A stretch of DNA of 64,000 nucleotides from an uncultured Steroidobacter sp. (GTDB lineage Bacteria; Pseudomonadota; Gammaproteobacteria; Steroidobacterales; Steroidobacteraceae), in NCBI GenBank assembly GCA_938008435.1, contig CALLKK010000006.1, positions 124,001 to 188,000 of the forward strand, in the 5' to 3' direction. Below are positions 15,888 through 23,962 of the stretch, piece by piece. The position numbers and the translations under genes were made by a program. Position 1 is the first letter of the stretch, and each line of letters starts with the position of its first letter. The notes beneath the pieces were generated by a model. The model did no database searches, was not told where the DNA came from, and saw only the letters and a program-made list of their open reading frames with translations.

Positions 15888-16790
15888 ATGGGCGAACGTC
15901 GGTGTCGACTCTTTCACGTCGATGCATTCACGCGTGAGCGCTTCCGCGGCAATCCTGCGATCGTCGTGCTCGATGCGGACGAGCTCACGGAAGAGCAGAT
16001 GCAGACCATCGCCGCCGAGGTCAACGGCGAGACGGCCTTCATCCTCGAGGCCGACTCCGGCGATCACGACCTGCAGGTCAAGTTCTTCACGCCGCGTCAT
16101 CCCGTGCCGTTCGTCGGACATGCGACGATCGCGGCGCAATACGTTTACGCAAAGGTGGTGGGGCCGAAGGGCAAGCTGCGACAGAAGACCGGGGCCGGTA
16201 TCGTCGAGATCGACGTGACGCAAGCCGAGGGCGACTATCGCATCGCAATCACGCAAAGCCCGCCGCTGCTCGGGCCGACCATTCCCGATGACCAGCGTCG
16301 CAAGGTGCTGAACGCGCTCGGCATCTCGAGCCCGAGCCTGCACATCGATTGCCCCTTGCAGATCATGACGAAGGGCAACAATCGACTGCTCATCGGCTTG
16401 CAGTCCCCCGATCTGCTCGCCTCGCTCAAGCCCGACTTCGAAGAGCTCGCGCGCCTGACGCCGCATGTCGGCGCCGAAGGTTATTTCGTCTTCGCGCTCA
16501 CGGAGACGAACGGCGCGACCGGCACGATCTCGCGCATGTTCTGCCCGGCCCTCGGCATTCCGGAAGACCCCGTGAGCGGCAACGCGCACGGCATGCTCGG
16601 CGTCTATCTGATCGACCACGAGCTGCTCATCCCGAAGGACGGCCGCGTCACGTTCCGCGGCCATCAAGGACAATGGGTGCGTCGCGCCGGCATCGTCGAT
16701 GTCGAGGTCGAAACCTCAGGCAAAGTGGCGCAATCGGTCCGCATCATGGGCGATGCGGTGATCGTCTACGAAGCAGAAGTAAAGATCTAA
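15888..16790 (+). CDS. PhzF-family epimerase/isomerase-like protein
   Basis: A 300-residue cytoplasmic enzyme of the PhzF/diaminopimelate-epimerase fold. Family features are the N-terminal FHVDAFTRERFRGNPAIVVLD, the ETAFI segment near residue 48 (the catalytic Glu of PhzF proteins lies in this NETAF-like motif), FTPRHPVPFVGHATIA near residue 70 and GIPEDPVSGNAHGML near residue 220. The substrate is not predictable; no phenazine genes are present. The ATG at 15888 follows GAGGATCG. It is divergent from the thiamine operon and convergent with the ModF-like gene. Confidence 0.88.
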   Translation: MGERRCRLFHVDAFTRERFRGNPAIVVLDADELTEEQMQTIAAEVNGETAFILEADSGDHDLQVKFFTPRHPVPFVGHATIAAQYVYAKVVGPKGKLRQKTGAGIVEIDVTQAEGDYRIAITQSPPLLGPTIPDDQRRKVLNALGISSPSLHIDCPLQIMTKGNNRLLIGLQSPDLLASLKPDFEELARLTPHVGAEGYFVFALTETNGATGTISRMFCPALGIPEDPVSGNAHGMLGVYLIDHELLIPKDGRVTFRGHQGQWVRRAGIVDVEVETSGKVAQSVRIMGDAVIVYEAEVKI

Positions 16791-16804
16791 GCCCAGTCTC
16801 CAGC

Positions 16805-16832
16805 GAGCCGGCGCTGCGATCAGCGCCGGCTC
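16805..16832. terminator. Shared hairpin between convergent phzF-like and modF-like genes
   Basis: A perfect 12-bp stem (16805-16816 with 16821-16832) closes a CGAT loop. It includes the stop codon of the minus-strand ModF-like gene. There is no T-tract on either side, so it could be a bidirectional stop or an mRNA 3'-end stabiliser. Confidence 0.45.
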
Positions 16833-18337
16833 TCCTGCACCGTCTTGCCGCCGCGCACGATACGCAGCACGTGCTTGGCGGACGGAATGATGTCTTCGGC
16901 GTCGTGCACCGCCATGACGACCTGCGTGCCGCTCCTTGCGAGGCGCTCCAATACATCCAATACGTGCTCACGCGTCTGCGCATCGAGGCCGGTGCACGGC
17001 TCATCGAGCAAGAGCAGCTCCGGCTCGTTCACCATGGCGCGCGCAAACAGCGCGAGACGCATTTGTCCGTAAGAGACCTGCCGCGGTTTGCGTTCGCGCA
17101 AATGGTCGATACCGAAGAACTCGAGCCAGCGGCGCGCGTGGACGCGATCCGCGCGCGTCGGCGGCGCATTGAGGCCGACACTCGCATAGCGCCCCGAGAT
17201 GACGATCTCCTCGATGGACTTGGCGGCGTAGTGCTCGGCCTGCAGCTCCGGCGATAGCCACCCGACGCGGCGTTTCCACTCCTCGATGTGCGTGCCGACC
17301 GGAGCGCCCGCACGTTCGATCGTGCCGCCGAGCGCAGGATGCAGATCGCCGTACAGCAAGCTGAGCAACGTCGATTTGCCGCTGCCGTTCGGACCGAGAA
17401 TCGCCCAGTGTTCGCCCTTGTGCAGCGTCCAATCGAGCTTACGAATCACTGGACGGTAATCGCGATACAGACTCACGCCGCGCAGACGAATCAACCAATC
17501 GCCATTCGTCGCGCGAGCCTTCTGCTGCGCACGGGACAGCGGCTTGGCACGGACGGGCGCAGCCTTGCCCTCGCTCGCTTTCGTCGCGCGTCGAGCAAGC
17601 GCGCGAGCACGTCCCGCATCGAGCCGCGGCGCCTTCTCCTTGCGGCCGGCGAAGATCAGCCGTCCGCCTTCGATCAGGGCCACATGCGTGATGTTGCGCG
17701 GCAGCTCTTTGGGCCGATGCGTCGTGATGATCCAGCTGTGCCCTGCCCGCGGGGCTTCCAGTGCGCGTTTGAGCTTCTCGCGCGTGCGCGTATCGAGACC
17801 GTTGAAGACCTCGTCGAACAACAGCACGGGCGCCTCGCTCGCAAACGCACGCGCCACGAGCGCCAGGCGGCGCTGCCCATAGGACAACGTCAGCATGTGT
17901 CGCCGTCTCAGCCCCCAAAGCCCGAATCGCCGCATCACACGTTGCACGCGAGCACGCTGTGCCCGCGTGGGCTGCGTGAGCGGCACGTCCTCGTCGAACA
18001 ACCCTGTCGTGACGACTTGCTCGACGGTGAGATTCCAGCCATACCTGACGTATTTGTCCTGGCGCTCGGGACCGATATAGGCAATGAGCTCTTTGCTGCC
18101 GGCCGGCTCGCGCGAGAGCTCGCCCGAAAGCGCATAGAGGCACTCTTCGCGCCCCGTCGGGGTCGGCCAGACATCGCCGCGCAGCATCTTGAGCAGCATG
18201 CTCTTGCCGGCGCCGTTGGGACCGATCAGCGCCCAGCGCTCGCCTCGGCGCAGCGTGAAAGAGATGTCATCGAGTACGACGGCGTCGTCCAGGATCACTG
18301 AACAACTCGACAATTGAATCAGCGGGTGGTTTTGCAT
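16820..18337 (-). CDS. modF: Tandem ABC ATPase, ModF-like
   Basis: A 505-residue soluble protein with two ABC ATPase domains and no membrane segments. Domain 1 (about 8-240): Walker A GPNGAGKS, signature LSYGQRR, Walker B VLLFDEVFNGLD. Domain 2 (about 290-500): Walker A GPNGSGKS, signature VSYGQMR, Walker B LLLLDEPCTGLD. The SYGQ signatures in place of SGGQ are typical of the ModF/YlmA group. E. coli ModF (490 residues) lies with mod genes and is linked to molybdenum uptake; here the gene is isolated, 40 kb from modBC. The linker (about 240-285) is Lys/Arg/Ala-rich. Its role in the cell is unproven. Confidence 0.82.
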   Translation of the reverse strand: MQNHPLIQLSSCSVILDDAVVLDDISFTLRRGERWALIGPNGAGKSMLLKMLRGDVWPTPTGREECLYALSGELSREPAGSKELIAYIGPERQDKYVRYGWNLTVEQVVTTGLFDEDVPLTQPTRAQRARVQRVMRRFGLWGLRRRHMLTLSYGQRRLALVARAFASEAPVLLFDEVFNGLDTRTREKLKRALEAPRAGHSWIITTHRPKELPRNITHVALIEGGRLIFAGRKEKAPRLDAGRARALARRATKASEGKAAPVRAKPLSRAQQKARATNGDWLIRLRGVSLYRDYRPVIRKLDWTLHKGEHWAILGPNGSGKSTLLSLLYGDLHPALGGTIERAGAPVGTHIEEWKRRVGWLSPELQAEHYAAKSIEEIVISGRYASVGLNAPPTRADRVHARRWLEFFGIDHLRERKPRQVSYGQMRLALFARAMVNEPELLLLDEPCTGLDAQTREHVLDVLERLARSGTQVVMAVHDAEDIIPSAKHVLRIVRGGKTVQESRR

Positions 18338-18444
18338 CGGTTAGGCAATAGAACAGGGCCAACGCGCGCGAGGGATGTCGGGACCCGGCGGCGGCGCGTG
18401 ATCATCGCCGATAGCTGGCCGTTCTTCATTACTTGACGTGAGCT

Positions 18445-19566
18445 ATGATTGCGCGGATACGGGGAGCGGCAGCCATCGAAACAACGATTCTAATCCTTGT
18501 TCTCGCGGCGCTGGCCGGTGCAGCCTGGATCTGGAGGCGGCGCGCTTCGCACGTCCGCGACTCGGCCACCGGCAAGCCATCGGGGTCAGCGACGCCACGA
18601 TCCGGCGCGCGTGCCGTGGCACTCCCCACCATCGACTACACCAACGAGGCCATCGAAAGCGTCTTCGCCGAGCGCGATCGGCTTGCATTCGGCGGGTCGC
18701 TTGGCAACGAAGCGATCCACGGCACGCACGCGACGATCCTCGCGCGCATTTCCGCCGCGCTCGAGGACACGCTTACGCAGCGCGAGTATCTGCCGCGACG
18801 GCCGATGCAGCTGCCGAAGCTCATGCAGGCGCTCAACGATCCGGAGGTGTCGCGGGACGCTCTTGTCAAGCTGATCCTGGAAGATCCGGCGATCGCGGGC
18901 GGCGTGCTGCAGCAGGCCAACAGCGCCTTCTATCGCGTTTCGCCCGCGCGAGTCGACAACATCGACCGGGCCGTCACGCTCCTCGGCACGGACGGCCTCA
19001 AGCGCTTAATGGCAACCGCCATCATGCAGCCAGTCTTTCGCCTGCCGAAGGGACACTTCGATACGTTCGGGCCGATCACCTGGGAGCAGCTCGAACGCGC
19101 CGCTGCGACAGCGGAGGCGTTTGCAACTCACATCATGCCGTGCGATGCCTTCGTCGCGCAGCTCCTCGCCACACTGGAGCCGCTGGCGCGTGTGGTGATC
19201 TTTCGGGTCGCGCTGGATACGTACCGCGATGTCGAAGGCGTGCAGCCCTCCGCTGCCGTGCTCATCCGCGCGCAGCAAGCTCATGCGCCCGCAGTGGCGC
19301 TGCGGATCGCGCGCGCGTGGAAGATGTCAGATCTGTCGCTCGAGGCGCTCGCCGCCCAGGTCGAGCAGGCTTCGCCGGCACAGATGCGCGAGCTCGGCCG
19401 CGCGGTGTATTTCGCGCGCTTGGTGAGCGCGCTCGCGCTCCTTGCAGCACGCAAGGGGGGAGCGCAGGATGAGGAGTCGCTCGCCATCATCGAGCAACAA
19501 GGGCTCGACAGGCTCTCTGCAAAGCAGCTTTGGGTGGCTGCGCTGGCTTCGCACGAAGCGGCTTGA
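18445..19566 (+). CDS. Membrane-anchored HDOD-domain signalling protein
   Basis: A 373-residue protein with one N-terminal transmembrane helix (about 12-31, TILILVLAALAGAAWIW), a basic stop-transfer stretch and an HDOD domain in the middle (LPRRPMQLPKLMQALNDPEV, DPAIAGGVLQQANSAFYRV, NIDRAVTLLGTDGLKRLM). HDOD domains are HD-like, usually lack metal-dependent hydrolase residues and act in signalling. The anchor is less common than a soluble form or a receiver-HDOD. It is divergent from the ModF-like gene and 77 bp before the DUF1840 gene. Partners are unknown. Confidence 0.85.
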   Translation: MIARIRGAAAIETTILILVLAALAGAAWIWRRRASHVRDSATGKPSGSATPRSGARAVALPTIDYTNEAIESVFAERDRLAFGGSLGNEAIHGTHATILARISAALEDTLTQREYLPRRPMQLPKLMQALNDPEVSRDALVKLILEDPAIAGGVLQQANSAFYRVSPARVDNIDRAVTLLGTDGLKRLMATAIMQPVFRLPKGHFDTFGPITWEQLERAAATAEAFATHIMPCDAFVAQLLATLEPLARVVIFRVALDTYRDVEGVQPSAAVLIRAQQAHAPAVALRIARAWKMSDLSLEALAAQVEQASPAQMRELGRAVYFARLVSALALLAARKGGAQDEESLAIIEQQGLDRLSAKQLWVAALASHEAA

Positions 19567-19643
19567 GGCCGGAACTTGCCACGTACAGCGGCCGTTGCGT
19601 ACCGTCGTCAAGCGATGCGATTTCCATCGACCACGGGTGAAAG

Positions 19644-19997
19644 ATGCTCGTCACGTTCAGGTCCTCCGCCACCGAATCGATCACCATGTTCCAGGATGTC
19701 GCCGTGGAGCTCCTGCGCATGATGGGAGCGACAGGCAAGATCCCGGGCGGCTTGAGCGCTGACGATCTGCCCGCGGCGCTCGCAGCGCTCGAAACAGCGA
19801 TCGAGCGACTCAAGGCTGCCCAGCACGCGCCGACGCCCTCCCCGGCCGCGGACAACGAAGACGCCGCATCGAACGACAACGACGACGATCGCGGCCCTCC
19901 GGTCGCCATCACGACGCGCGCAGTGCCGCTCATCAATCTGATGAAGCGCGCCGTCGCCGCGAAAGCCGAGCTGACCTGGGAACCCCTCTCCGGCTGA
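19644..19997 (+). CDS. DUF1840-family small protein
   Basis: A 117-residue protein that begins MLVTFRSSATESITMF and continues VAVELLRMMGATGKIPGGL, the pattern of the DUF1840 family in beta- and gammaproteobacteria. The central part is a charged, Asp/Asn-rich linker (about 66-83), and the C terminus is a short helix (VPLINLMKRAVAAKAEL). Function unknown. It sits 37 bp before the NodI-like ATPase gene, possibly co-transcribed. Confidence 0.8.
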   Translation: MLVTFRSSATESITMFQDVAVELLRMMGATGKIPGGLSADDLPAALAALETAIERLKAAQHAPTPSPAADNEDAASNDNDDDRGPPVAITTRAVPLINLMKRAVAAKAELTWEPLSG

Positions 19998-20034
19998 CAG
20001 CTCGCACCAACGTCGCATCGCTTGTCTCGAGCTC

Positions 20035-20940
20035 ATGCTTTCGGTCGAGCATCTGCGCAAGCGCTATGGCGCGCTCGAAGTCGTCCGTGACATCAGCTTT
20101 CACGTCCCGGCCGGTCAGTGTTTCGGCTTGCTCGGCCCGAATGGCGCCGGCAAGACGACCACGATGCGCTGTTGTCTTGGGCTCACGCAGCCCGATGCCG
20201 GCACTATCCGCCTCGTCGGCTTGCCGATTCCCGACAGGGCGCGCGAAGCGCGTGTTCGCGTTGGCGTGGTGCCGCAGTTCGACAATCTCGATCCCGATTT
20301 CACCGTCACCGAGAACCTGATCGTCTTCGGCCGCTACTTCGGTCTGTCGCGCCGCGAATGCGAAGCGCGCGTAGGCTACTTGCTCGATTTCGCCGGTCTG
20401 GCAGACAAGGCCGATGCGAGGATCGAGGCGCTTTCGGGCGGCATGAAGCGACGGCTCACGCTTGCGCGCGCGCTGATCAACGATCCGCAGGTGTTGTTCA
20501 TGGATGAGCCGACTACCGGGCTTGACCCCCAGGCGCGCCACCTCGTATGGGATCGGCTCAAGGCCCTGCTCACTCAAGGCCGGACGATCGTGCTGACAAC
20601 CCACTTCATGGACGAGGCGCAGCGGCTGTGCGATCGCGTCGCCATCATGGATCACGGCGTGCTCATCGCCGAAGAGGGGCCGCGCCGTCTGATCGAGCGC
20701 GAGATCGAGCCCACCGTCATCGAGGTGTACGGTGAGGGACTCCAAGAGTGGTTCGAGACGCACGGCAAGATGCTTTCACGGCGCGCAGAGCTCGCGGGCG
20801 ACACCGCGTTCTGCTACTGCGACGATCCCGAGCCGTTGCTGCGAACGCTCGAGGGAAAACCCGAGCTGCGCGCGCTGCGCCGCGCTGCGAATCTCGAAGA
20901 CGTGTTTCTGAAGCTCACTGGTCGAGACTTGCGTGACTGA
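20035..20940 (+). CDS. ABC-2 exporter ATP-binding protein, NodI type
   Basis: A 301-residue ATPase with Walker A GPNGAGKTTT, signature LSGGMKRRL and Walker B VLFMDEPTTGLD, followed by the DrrA/NodI-like C-terminal extension (about 215-300). It pairs with the NodJ-type permease whose gene overlaps its end by 8 bp. NodI proteins export lipochitin signals in rhizobia, but homologues are widespread and no nod gene is near, so the substrate is unknown. Confidence 0.92.
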   Translation: MLSVEHLRKRYGALEVVRDISFHVPAGQCFGLLGPNGAGKTTTMRCCLGLTQPDAGTIRLVGLPIPDRAREARVRVGVVPQFDNLDPDFTVTENLIVFGRYFGLSRRECEARVGYLLDFAGLADKADARIEALSGGMKRRLTLARALINDPQVLFMDEPTTGLDPQARHLVWDRLKALLTQGRTIVLTTHFMDEAQRLCDRVAIMDHGVLIAEEGPRRLIEREIEPTVIEVYGEGLQEWFETHGKMLSRRAELAGDTAFCYCDDPEPLLRTLEGKPELRALRRAANLEDVFLKLTGRDLRD

Positions 20941-21739
20941 CGCTGCACTCACGAAAGATGTGATGGGCGCACCCGCTCGGGCGACGCGGTGGCGCTTCGT
21001 TTACGTCGTACACCGCAACTATCTGGTGTGGCGCAAGCTGATCGGCTCGGCGCTCGTGGGACACCTCGCCGATCCGCTGATCTGGCTGGTGGGCCTCGGC
21101 TTCGGCCTTGGCAAGCTGATGCCGCCGATCGGCGGGCTGCGCTACATCGAATTCCTGGCGAGCGGCATGCTGTGCTACAGCGCGATGAACTCGGCGTCGT
21201 TCGAAGGGCTCTGGTCTGCGTTCACGCGCCTCAAGATGCAACGGACCTGGGAGAGCATTCTCAACGCGCCAATGACGGTGGGCGATGTCGTCATCGGCGA
21301 ATGGGTTTGGGCGGCGCTCAAGGCAACGCTCTCCGGCGCAGCCATTCTGCTGGTGATGGCGCTCCTCGACATCGTCAAATCCCCGCTCGCCGTGTGGACG
21401 CTGCCGATCCTGCTGCTCGTCGGGCTCGCCTTCGCCGGGCTAGCGCTCATCGTCACGGCGCTCGCGAAGACCTACGACCTGTTCACGTACTACTTCAGCC
21501 TCTTCCTGATGCCGATGACGCTGATTTCCGGCGTGTTCTTCCCGCTCGAACAGTTGCCGCGGGCGGCGCAGATCGCAGCGCAGCTGCTGCCGCTCGTTCA
21601 CGCGACCACCATCGCCCGCGGACTCGTCGTCGGCACGCCGATCGACCAGCTGCTGCTCCACTTGGCCGTACTGGCGATTTATGCAGGGGTCACGGTTGCC
21701 GTCGCGGTCAAGCTGGTCGAGCGGCGTCTCATGCATTAG
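20933..21739 (+). CDS. ABC-2 exporter permease, NodJ type
   Basis: A 268-residue integral membrane protein with about six hydrophobic segments and the ABC-2 family sequence LPMTLISGVFFPLEQLPRAAQ near residue 200. The GTG at 20933 lies inside the last codons of the ATPase gene; a later in-frame ATG at 20963 is an alternative. With the upstream ATPase it forms an exporter of unknown substrate. Confidence 0.9.
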   Translation: MTDAALTKDVMGAPARATRWRFVYVVHRNYLVWRKLIGSALVGHLADPLIWLVGLGFGLGKLMPPIGGLRYIEFLASGMLCYSAMNSASFEGLWSAFTRLKMQRTWESILNAPMTVGDVVIGEWVWAALKATLSGAAILLVMALLDIVKSPLAVWTLPILLLVGLAFAGLALIVTALAKTYDLFTYYFSLFLMPMTLISGVFFPLEQLPRAAQIAAQLLPLVHATTIARGLVVGTPIDQLLLHLAVLAIYAGVTVAVAVKLVERRLMH

Positions 21740-21866
21740 CGAGCTCGTGCGCGCAGCCACCGGCCGCCCGTCTGGTCCGTGCGCCTACAGCCGGACCCCG
21801 CGACCCTGTAGAATTCCGCCCGGCGCGCCGAGCGCCACCGAACGAGCCTGACAAGGTAACTGCCGC

Positions 21867-22589
21867 ATGGGTCGCATTTTCGAAGTCAGAAAGCAGACGA
21901 TGTTTGCGCGCTGGGATCGCATGGCGAAACAGTTCGCGCGCATCGCCAAGGACATCTCGATTGCAGTCAGAGCCGGCGGACCCGACCCCGCAGCGAATCC
22001 GGCCTTACGCCGAATTATCCAGAACGCTCGCTCGGTCAACATGCCCAAGGACAAGGTGGAAGCCGCCATCCGCCGGGCCTCGGGTCGCGAAGCGACCAAC
22101 TACATCGAGGTGATCTACGAAGGCTACGCGCCCCACGGCGTCGCAGTGCTCGTGGAATGTGCGACCGACAACCCGACACGCACGGTCGCCAACGTCCGCA
22201 ACATCTTCTCGAAGTACGGCGGCAATCTCGGCACGACCGGCAGCGTCAGCTTCATGTTCAAGAAGATGGGCGTGTTTCGCCTGAATCCGGAAGGCATCGA
22301 CCAGGACGATCTCGAGCTCTACCTCATCGATCACGGGCTCGAAGAGATGGGTGAAAGCACTGGCGAGAAGGGCGAGCCGCAGCTGGTCATCCGCTGCAAT
22401 TTCGCCGACTTCGGTCAAGTGCAGAAGGCGCTCGAAGATCGCAACATCACGCCGATCTCGGGCGAGCATGAGTACATCTGCTCCACTCCCGTCGAGCTAC
22501 CGGAAGAGCAGGCGAACGAAGTGCTCGAGCTCATCGACAAGCTCGAGCAGGACGACGACGTGCAGAAGGTGTATCACGCGCTGGCGTAG
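21867..22589 (+). CDS. yebC: YebC/PmpR (TACO1)-family protein
   Basis: A 240-residue conserved protein: MGRIFEVRKQTMFARWDRMAKQF at the N terminus, then NPALRRIIQNARSVNMPKDK, EGYAPHGVAVLVECATDN and FSKYGGNLGTTGSVSFMF. Family members are described both as transcriptional regulators and as factors that relieve ribosome stalling (TACO1 group). In many gammaproteobacteria yebC precedes ruvC; here ruv genes are absent. It is monocistronic, with a hairpin downstream. Confidence 0.93.
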   Translation: MGRIFEVRKQTMFARWDRMAKQFARIAKDISIAVRAGGPDPAANPALRRIIQNARSVNMPKDKVEAAIRRASGREATNYIEVIYEGYAPHGVAVLVECATDNPTRTVANVRNIFSKYGGNLGTTGSVSFMFKKMGVFRLNPEGIDQDDLELYLIDHGLEEMGESTGEKGEPQLVIRCNFADFGQVQKALEDRNITPISGEHEYICSTPVELPEEQANEVLELIDKLEQDDDVQKVYHALA

Positions 22590-22617
22590 GCTGGGGCGCG
22601 TCTTTCCTGCAATATCC

Positions 22618-22667
22618 CTACACGGCTTGGCGCTACACGGCTTGGCGCTCGCTGCACGGCGAGCGCC
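22618..22667 (+). repeat. 15-bp tandem repeat and GC hairpin after yebC
   Basis: CTACACGGCTTGGCG occurs twice in tandem (22618-22632, 22633-22647). The second copy runs into a perfect 9-bp stem (22644-22652 with 22659-22667) with a TGCACG loop. No T-tract follows, so a terminator role for yebC is possible but not strong. Confidence 0.5.
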
Positions 22668-22710
22668 CTGTCAGCGCTACTACTTGGGCAAGGAAGCGAA
22701 TCGAGATCCG

Positions 22711-22950
22711 TCAGCCTTCAACGAGGCCGTCGTTCTTGGGCGGATCTCCACCGGGCAGGATATGACCGGGCGGTGAGCCGAGCGGCGCTTCTTGGGCCAG
22801 CCTGGCCTCGGGATGCCGGTCTTCGGCAAGCTCGAGCAGATAGCCGATGAGCGCGTAGAGATCGTCGGCGCTCATCTTCTCCACCGACAATCCCAGGACC
22901 TCGAGCGCGCGACCGCGGGCGGCGTAGTGCGAGCGAAACTGGGCGTTCAT
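22711..22950 (-). CDS. Small hypothetical protein
   Basis: A 79-residue predicted protein starting at the ATG at 22950, preceded by GAGG six bases upstream; in-frame codons further upstream look weaker. The middle is helical and acidic (SADDLYALIGYLLELAEDRHPE) and the C terminus is Gly/Pro-rich. No signal peptide, membrane segment or cysteine. I recognise no family. The typical GC pattern and a good ribosome binding site support coding. Confidence 0.5.
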   Translation of the reverse strand: MNAQFRSHYAARGRALEVLGLSVEKMSADDLYALIGYLLELAEDRHPEARLAQEAPLGSPPGHILPGGDPPKNDGLVEG

Positions 22951-23052
22951 GACGGCCTCACGGCAGGCCACAGGAAGCTCTGCCGCATTGCAATGGATCA
23001 ACGCGAACGCGCTCGAGCGGACGATGGCCGTCGCCCGCTCGGGCGCTGTTCG

Positions 23053-23319
23053 TTAGCGAACGCTGCCGCGTCGAAACAGGTTCACGATGGCGAGCAGGAT
23101 GACTGCCCCCACCAGCGACACGAGGAAGGACGCAAGCGTAATGCCATCGTTGATCGTGCCAACACCGATCAGGGGCGAGATGATGAAGCCCGCGAGCAGT
23201 GCGCCGACGATACCGACGATGACGTTGAGCAAGATGCCTTGCTGAGCGTCGGTGCGCATGATGATGCTGGCCAGCCAGCCGACGACGCCGCCGACGATCA
23301 ACCAGATGATGATTCCCAT
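23053..23319 (-). CDS. GlsB/YeaQ/YmgE-family small membrane protein
   Basis: An 88-residue inner-membrane protein with three hydrophobic helices: MGIIIWLIVGGVVGWLASII, ILLNVIVGIVGALLAGFII and a C-terminal helix ending in LLAIVNLFRRGSVR. The Gly-rich first helices are characteristic of this transglycosylase-associated/stress-induced family. The start has a very strong GAGGAGGG ribosome binding site. Function unknown; members are often general-stress proteins. Confidence 0.9.
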   Translation of the reverse strand: MGIIIWLIVGGVVGWLASIIMRTDAQQGILLNVIVGIVGALLAGFIISPLIGVGTINDGITLASFLVSLVGAVILLAIVNLFRRGSVR

Positions 23320-23408
23320 AAACCCTCCTCGAGTCGAGTGCGATGCGATAGAGCCACCGACCACGAAATGACGAGCGGAGGAAATTGGTTCCGCTCGCGA
23401 GGGCACGG

Positions 23409-23774
23409 TTAGTCCGTAAAACGAGACACCAGTTTGGCGATGACGGCCTTGGCAGGGTTTTCGGGCAAGTATCTGACGCTCACTGTCGCGCCCACGGCGG
23501 GCAACGATGCAACGGCTTCGCCGTAGCGGCGATCGACGTGGCAGGCACGCACCGAGCGCCCCTCTTCCTCGGGGCAAAACTCGAAATAAATCCGCGTAAA
23601 TGCACCGAAAATCGGCGGACGCCAGATCCGCAAGATGCGGCCCTGCGCGAGCTTGCCGAACTTCAGAATCTCGCGCTGCTCTGCAATTCCGTGCGACACG
23701 GCTTGGCACGACGCGACCATGGTCACGATCGCGCCTGCGAAGAAGGCAACCGCCGACATGAGCTCTGCGGGCAT
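23409..23774 (-). CDS. Membrane-anchored hypothetical protein, DUF3592-like
   Basis: A 121-residue protein with an N-terminal hydrophobic helix (about 6-26, MSAVAFFAGAIVTMVASC) and a beta-rich soluble part containing KLAQGRILRIWRP and VGATVSVRYLPENPAKAVIA, which resembles DUF3592 proteins. That assignment is tentative. An alternative ATG five codons in (23759) is equally possible. It lies between the small membrane protein gene and purU on the same strand, with a gap of about 190 bp to purU. Confidence 0.65.
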   Translation of the reverse strand: MPAELMSAVAFFAGAIVTMVASCQAVSHGIAEQREILKFGKLAQGRILRIWRPPIFGAFTRIYFEFCPEEEGRSVRACHVDRRYGEAVASLPAVGATVSVRYLPENPAKAVIAKLVSRFTD

Positions 23775-23962
23775 ATACGTACCACCCCAACGAAATTCGC
23801 AATGAGCATGCGCTCGTGCGCAAGCTCATGCGGCGCATTGCATCACGATTTTCCGCGCTGGAACGTACGCCCTGGCCTGATCTGCGCCTTACGCAACCCC
23901 TGTCCGCATCGGCCCGACCCGTCAATGACGTATCGAGCGATGCGCGCCCGAGCGAAAAGGGA

